7,470 bases of DNA from an uncultured Collinsella sp. Its GTDB lineage: Bacteria; Actinomycetota; Coriobacteriia; Coriobacteriales; Coriobacteriaceae. A program made the translations under genes and the position numbers. Where the stretch lies: the NCBI GenBank assembly GCA_902494585.1, contig CABUUD010000090.1:1-7470 (forward strand). The letters are read 5' to 3'. How positions within the stretch are numbered: position 1 is the first letter of the stretch; each line of letters starts with the position of its first letter. This document shows positions 5,280 to 7,470 of this stretch, in pieces. Below the pieces are notes generated by a model, which was given only the letters and a program-made list of their open reading frames with translations, was not told the origin of the DNA and searched no databases.

Positions 5280-6392
5280 CTAGTCGCGGTAGCGGTAGTA
5301 CGCCGCGCAGCTGCCCTCGGAGCTCACCATGCATGGGCCGACGGGGTGCTCGGGCGTGCAGGTGCGGCCAAAGAGCGGGCAGCTGCACGGCGCAATGGCC
5401 CCGCGCAGCACGTCGCCGCAGCGGCACCCGCGCGGCTCGACCGTCGCCTCAACGGGCACGTCAAAGCGAGCGCGGGCATCAAAGCGCGAGAACTCGGGGC
5501 GGATGGAAAGGCCCGAGTTGGCAATCAGCCCCAGCCCGCGCCACGTGGTATCGCACGGCTCAAATACCTGCTCGACCAGCTGGCGCGCCACGGGATTGCC
5601 GTCGGCATTGACGCCGCGACGGTAGGCGTTGTCGATCGCGGGCTGCCCCTCAACAACCATCTGGACCAGCATGCAGATGCCCTGCAGGATATCGACCGGT
5701 TCAAATCCCGTGACCACGCCCGGGGTATTGAATTCGTCGACCAAAAAGCTAAAGGGCGCCAAGCCCGTGATGGTGGCGACGTGGCCCGGCAGGATAAAGC
5801 CGTCGATGGTGGTCTCGGGGTCGTTGGCGATGGCGCGCAACGCCGGCGGCGTGGCCTTGTGGGCGCAATAGACCGAGAAGTTCAAAAGCCCGCGCACCTC
5901 GGCCTCCAAGATGGCGGCGGCGATGGTGGGCGTCGTAGTCTCAAAGCCCACGCCCATAAAAATGACCGGGCGATCAGGGTTTTGCTCGGCAATGTCGAGC
6001 GCGTCGAGCGGGGAATAGACGATACGGATATCGCGCCCCGCCGCCTTTTGCGCAGCGAGCGAGGTGGATGATCCGGGCACGCGCATCATGTCGCCAAAGG
6101 TGGTGATGATGGCGCCGTCTATGTTGGCGAGCGCGATTGCGTGGTCGATGTCGCGGTTGGCGGTGACGCAGACGGGGCAGCCCGGGCCGCTCAGCAGCTT
6201 GAGCCCGGCCGGCATAATGGAGCGAAAGCCATAGCGCCCGATGCTCACGGTATGCGTGCCGCAGACTTCCATAAGGTTGATGGTGCGGTCGCCGACAAGC
6301 TCATGAATGCGCTCGATGAGCTCGCGAGCCAGCTTGGGATCGCGGAATGCCGAGAAATCGATACCGGAGCGCGCCGGCTGCTCGGGCGCCAC
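5280..6392 (-). CDS. hypD: Hydrogenase maturation protein HypD, GTG start
   Basis: HypD carries a [4Fe-4S] cluster and, with HypC, forms the scaffold on which the Fe(CN)2CO group is built before transfer to the hydrogenase large subunit. The 370 residues are the usual length. Conserved cysteine motifs are present: CGTHT (C44) and GPGCPVC (C72, C75), corresponding to C41, C69 and C72 of the E. coli protein, plus the MGVGFETT block. The C-terminal region is cysteine-rich (C323, C325, C336, C338, C345, C354, C362) and should supply the cluster ligands. The start is GTG at 6392-6390, sharing one base with the hypC stop (TAGTG on the minus strand); GGAGG (6400-6404) lies 7 bases upstream and the next Met is residue 41, too late. 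The overlap suggests translational coupling with hypC, which fits the 1:1 HypC-HypD complex. Confidence 0.97.
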   Translation of the reverse strand: MAPEQPARSGIDFSAFRDPKLARELIERIHELVGDRTINLMEVCGTHTVSIGRYGFRSIMPAGLKLLSGPGCPVCVTANRDIDHAIALANIDGAIITTFGDMMRVPGSSTSLAAQKAAGRDIRIVYSPLDALDIAEQNPDRPVIFMGVGFETTTPTIAAAILEAEVRGLLNFSVYCAHKATPPALRAIANDPETTIDGFILPGHVATITGLAPFSFLVDEFNTPGVVTGFEPVDILQGICMLVQMVVEGQPAIDNAYRRGVNADGNPVARQLVEQVFEPCDTTWRGLGLIANSGLSIRPEFSRFDARARFDVPVEATVEPRGCRCGDVLRGAIAPCSCPLFGRTCTPEHPVGPCMVSSEGSCAAYYRYRD

Positions 6393-6652
6393 TAGTAAGC
6401 CTCCGCCGGGTTGGTGGTCAGCTGGTCTTCTTCGACCAGCTCGGACATGGCATTAACAAGCTCGAGCGTTTCCTGTGCTTCCTGCTCGTCGACAATCTGG
6501 ATGCCAAAGCCGGCGTGTACGAGAATATAGTCGCCAACCTGCGCCGTCGGCACGAGTCGCAGCGACACGGGGCGCTCGATGCCCATCATGTCGACGGTGG
6601 CCTTGAGGTCGTCGTCGCGTTTGACTACTTTACCGGGAACGGCAAGGCACAT
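6392..6652 (-). CDS. hypC: Hydrogenase maturation chaperone HypC
   Basis: HypC is a small chaperone that binds HypD and carries the Fe(CN)2CO unit to the immature [NiFe]-hydrogenase large subunit. The 86 residues fit the family (75-95). It begins MCLAVPGKV, with the essential Cys2 directly after the initiator Met, followed by the small OB-like beta-barrel; VGDYILVHAGFGIQ (about residues 39-52) is the second signature block of the HypC/HupF family. The C-terminal third is helical and acidic. The start is certain because Cys2 must become N-terminal; AAGGGGAA (6657-6664) is the ribosome binding site. It overlaps hypD by one base. hypF ends 131 bases upstream, an unusually wide gap for this cluster that may contain a promoter or structured leader. 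A paralogue (HybG/HycI-type partner) cannot be excluded, since only one copy is visible. Confidence 0.96.
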   Translation of the reverse strand: MCLAVPGKVVKRDDDLKATVDMMGIERPVSLRLVPTAQVGDYILVHAGFGIQIVDEQEAQETLELVNAMSELVEEDQLTTNPAEAY

Positions 6653-6783
6653 ATTGTTCCCCTTTTATACGCTTTGCGCTGGACGGGCGCTCAATAATCC
6701 ATCAGTTGATGGTAGCGCTCGCGGGCGCTGCGGGCAAACGCGCTACACCTGTGAGACGGCGGCTTGCGGGCTGGCCGAACAGC
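6653..6783 (-). other. Structured hypF-hypC intergenic gap
   Basis: The gap holds several inverted repeats: CCATCA/TGATGG (6699-6704 and 6707-6712), GTAGCGC/GCGCTAC (6712-6718 and 6740-6746, exact, 21-base centre) and GGCTG/CAGCC (6769-6773 and 6780-6784, touching the hypF stop). GCGCT (6687-6691) can also pair with AGCGC (6714-6718), so two alternative folds compete for the same arm. A weak promoter (TTGAGC, rc of 6689-6694; TATAAA, rc of 6664-6669) has a 19-base spacer and would give an almost leaderless hypC message. No small ORF or RNA gene is supported. Confidence 0.4.
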
Positions 6784-7470
6784 CTACTGCGATGCAACCT
6801 GCGCAAGACGAGCGCTTGCGACTGCCGCCTGACCGTAGGCGATGCAGCCGTCGTTAACGGGCACGGTTTGGGGAATCAAGACAGTGAGACCCATGCTTTT
6901 GAGCTCGCGGGTGAGGAGCTGGAGCAAAAGTCGGTTCATGAACACGCCGCCCGAGAGCGCGACGGTATCGATGCCTTCGCGCGCGCAGATTTCGCGTGCG
7001 ATTCGTGCCGAAGAGCGCGCGATGGCGATATGGAAGTCGAGCGCGAGCCTGTAGGCCGCAGTGCCGGCCCTGGTTCCCTCCAAAAGCGCCTCAATAAGCG
7101 ATCTGGAGTTTAGAACATGGCAGGCGTCCGGACGGGATGATTCGGTTACGGAAAAGCCGGCTATATTGCCGGCGGGGCAGGCACTTTCACTGCTGAGTGC
7201 GCGCCAGGCGGCAGCCTCAAGCTCGATGGCGGGTTCGCCCTCGTAGGTTGCCTTGTCGCAGATGCCCAGAATTGCTGCCGCGGCATCAAAGAGACGCCCC
7301 ATGCTGCTGGTACGCGGGCTGTTGATGCCGCGCTCGATCATGGTGGCTGTCACGCTGCGCGTTTGCTCGTCGAGGCTGTCCAAAAGCCGAGCGGCACCTG
7401 GGTGCTCGAGCAGACCGAGCTCACTGAGCAGGGCAAAGGCGTTGCGGCGGGCGTCGCGCACGGAGGCCGC
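6784..7470 (-). CDS. hypF: Carbamoyltransferase HypF, C-terminal part (5' end outside window)
   Basis: HypF uses carbamoyl phosphate and ATP to make carbamoyl adenylate and transfers the carbamoyl group to the C-terminal cysteine of HypE. Only the last 228 residues are visible; the family is about 750 residues, so roughly two thirds lie beyond the right edge, and the frame stays open to base 7470. The visible part is the end of the Kae1/TsaD-like domain: SPRTSSMGRLFDAAAAILG, a typical HypF block; the nucleotide-binding SGGVFMN (codons around 6936-6954); and VPVNDGCIAYGQ, whose Asp (6850-6852) is a likely metal ligand. The GTG at 7461 is an internal valine, not the start. The gene precedes hypC, hypD and hypE on the same strand, giving the order hypF-C-D-E. 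No intrinsic terminator with a T-run follows its stop. Confidence 0.95.
   Translation of the reverse strand, partial: AASVRDARRNAFALLSELGLLEHPGAARLLDSLDEQTRSVTATMIERGINSPRTSSMGRLFDAAAAILGICDKATYEGEPAIELEAAAWRALSSESACPAGNIAGFSVTESSRPDACHVLNSRSLIEALLEGTRAGTAAYRLALDFHIAIARSSARIAREICAREGIDTVALSGGVFMNRLLLQLLTRELKSMGLTVLIPQTVPVNDGCIAYGQAAVASARLAQVASQ

Noticed and set aside
5190..6071. 293-residue open frame on the plus strand opposite hypD
   Set aside because: Antisense to HypD, whose cysteine motifs are intact; composition (Arg, Gly, Ala, His rich) is that of a shadow frame.
6664..6694. TTGAGC/TATAAA as the hypC promoter on the minus strand
   Set aside because: The spacer is 19 bases and the -10 box lies only 11 bases before the ATG, so the transcript would lack most of the ribosome binding site. 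Mentioned in the gap entry but not called as a promoter.
7459..7461. GTG at the right edge as a start codon giving a short 225-residue protein
   Set aside because: The reading frame is open to the window edge and the sequence begins in the middle of the HypF Kae1-like domain, so this is an internal valine.
1..7470. CRISPR array, tRNA/rRNA gene, insertion sequence or attachment site
   Set aside because: No regularly spaced repeats longer than two units, no cloverleaf-compatible sequence in the gaps, and no transposase or integrase fragments were seen on either strand.

Overview
The window looks like a chromosomal segment of a high-GC, anaerobic, gut-type actinobacterium of the Coriobacteriia, most plausibly Collinsella or a close relative. 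This rests on the GC-rich third codon positions, a PTS-linked 6-phospho-beta-glucosidase next to a stand-alone glucose IIA protein, and a [NiFe]-hydrogenase maturation cluster. The genus is an inference from gene style and remembered intergenic repeats; no search was possible.

Left half (about 1-3240, + strand): a repeat-like, gene-free leader (1-195), then a GH1 6-phospho-beta-glucosidase (196-1644), a crr-type EIIA-Glc protein (1795-2331) with its own promoter and a good intrinsic terminator, and a small lipoprotein of unknown function (2565-3122) followed by two hairpins. The first two genes fit sugar uptake: the PTS phosphorylates an incoming beta-glucoside and the GH1 enzyme splits it into glucose 6-phosphate and an aglycone or sugar. 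No membrane IIBC component lies in the window.

Middle (3237-3422): a convergent intergenic stretch holding a compact mosaic of GGGGAC-type direct repeats and a perfect 10-bp stem-loop. It resembles an interspersed repeat family, and the leader at 1-120 carries related sequence.

Right half (3423-7470, - strand, read right to left): hypF (3' part only, cut by the window edge), hypC, hypD, hypE, then a Gph-like HAD phosphatase. HypF and HypE make the cyanide ligands of the [NiFe] active-site iron from carbamoyl phosphate, and HypC-HypD form the scaffold on which Fe(CN)2CO is assembled. All diagnostic residues that can be checked are present (Cys2 of HypC; CGTHT and GPGCPVC of HypD; C-terminal PRIC of HypE; SGGVFMN of HypF), so the pathway appears intact. 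hypA, hypB and the hydrogenase structural genes are not in the window.

I see no CRISPR array, no transposase, no RNA gene and no convincing new multi-gene system. The observations most worth checking are the intergenic repeats, the structured 131-nt gap between hypF and hypC, and the unassigned lipoprotein.
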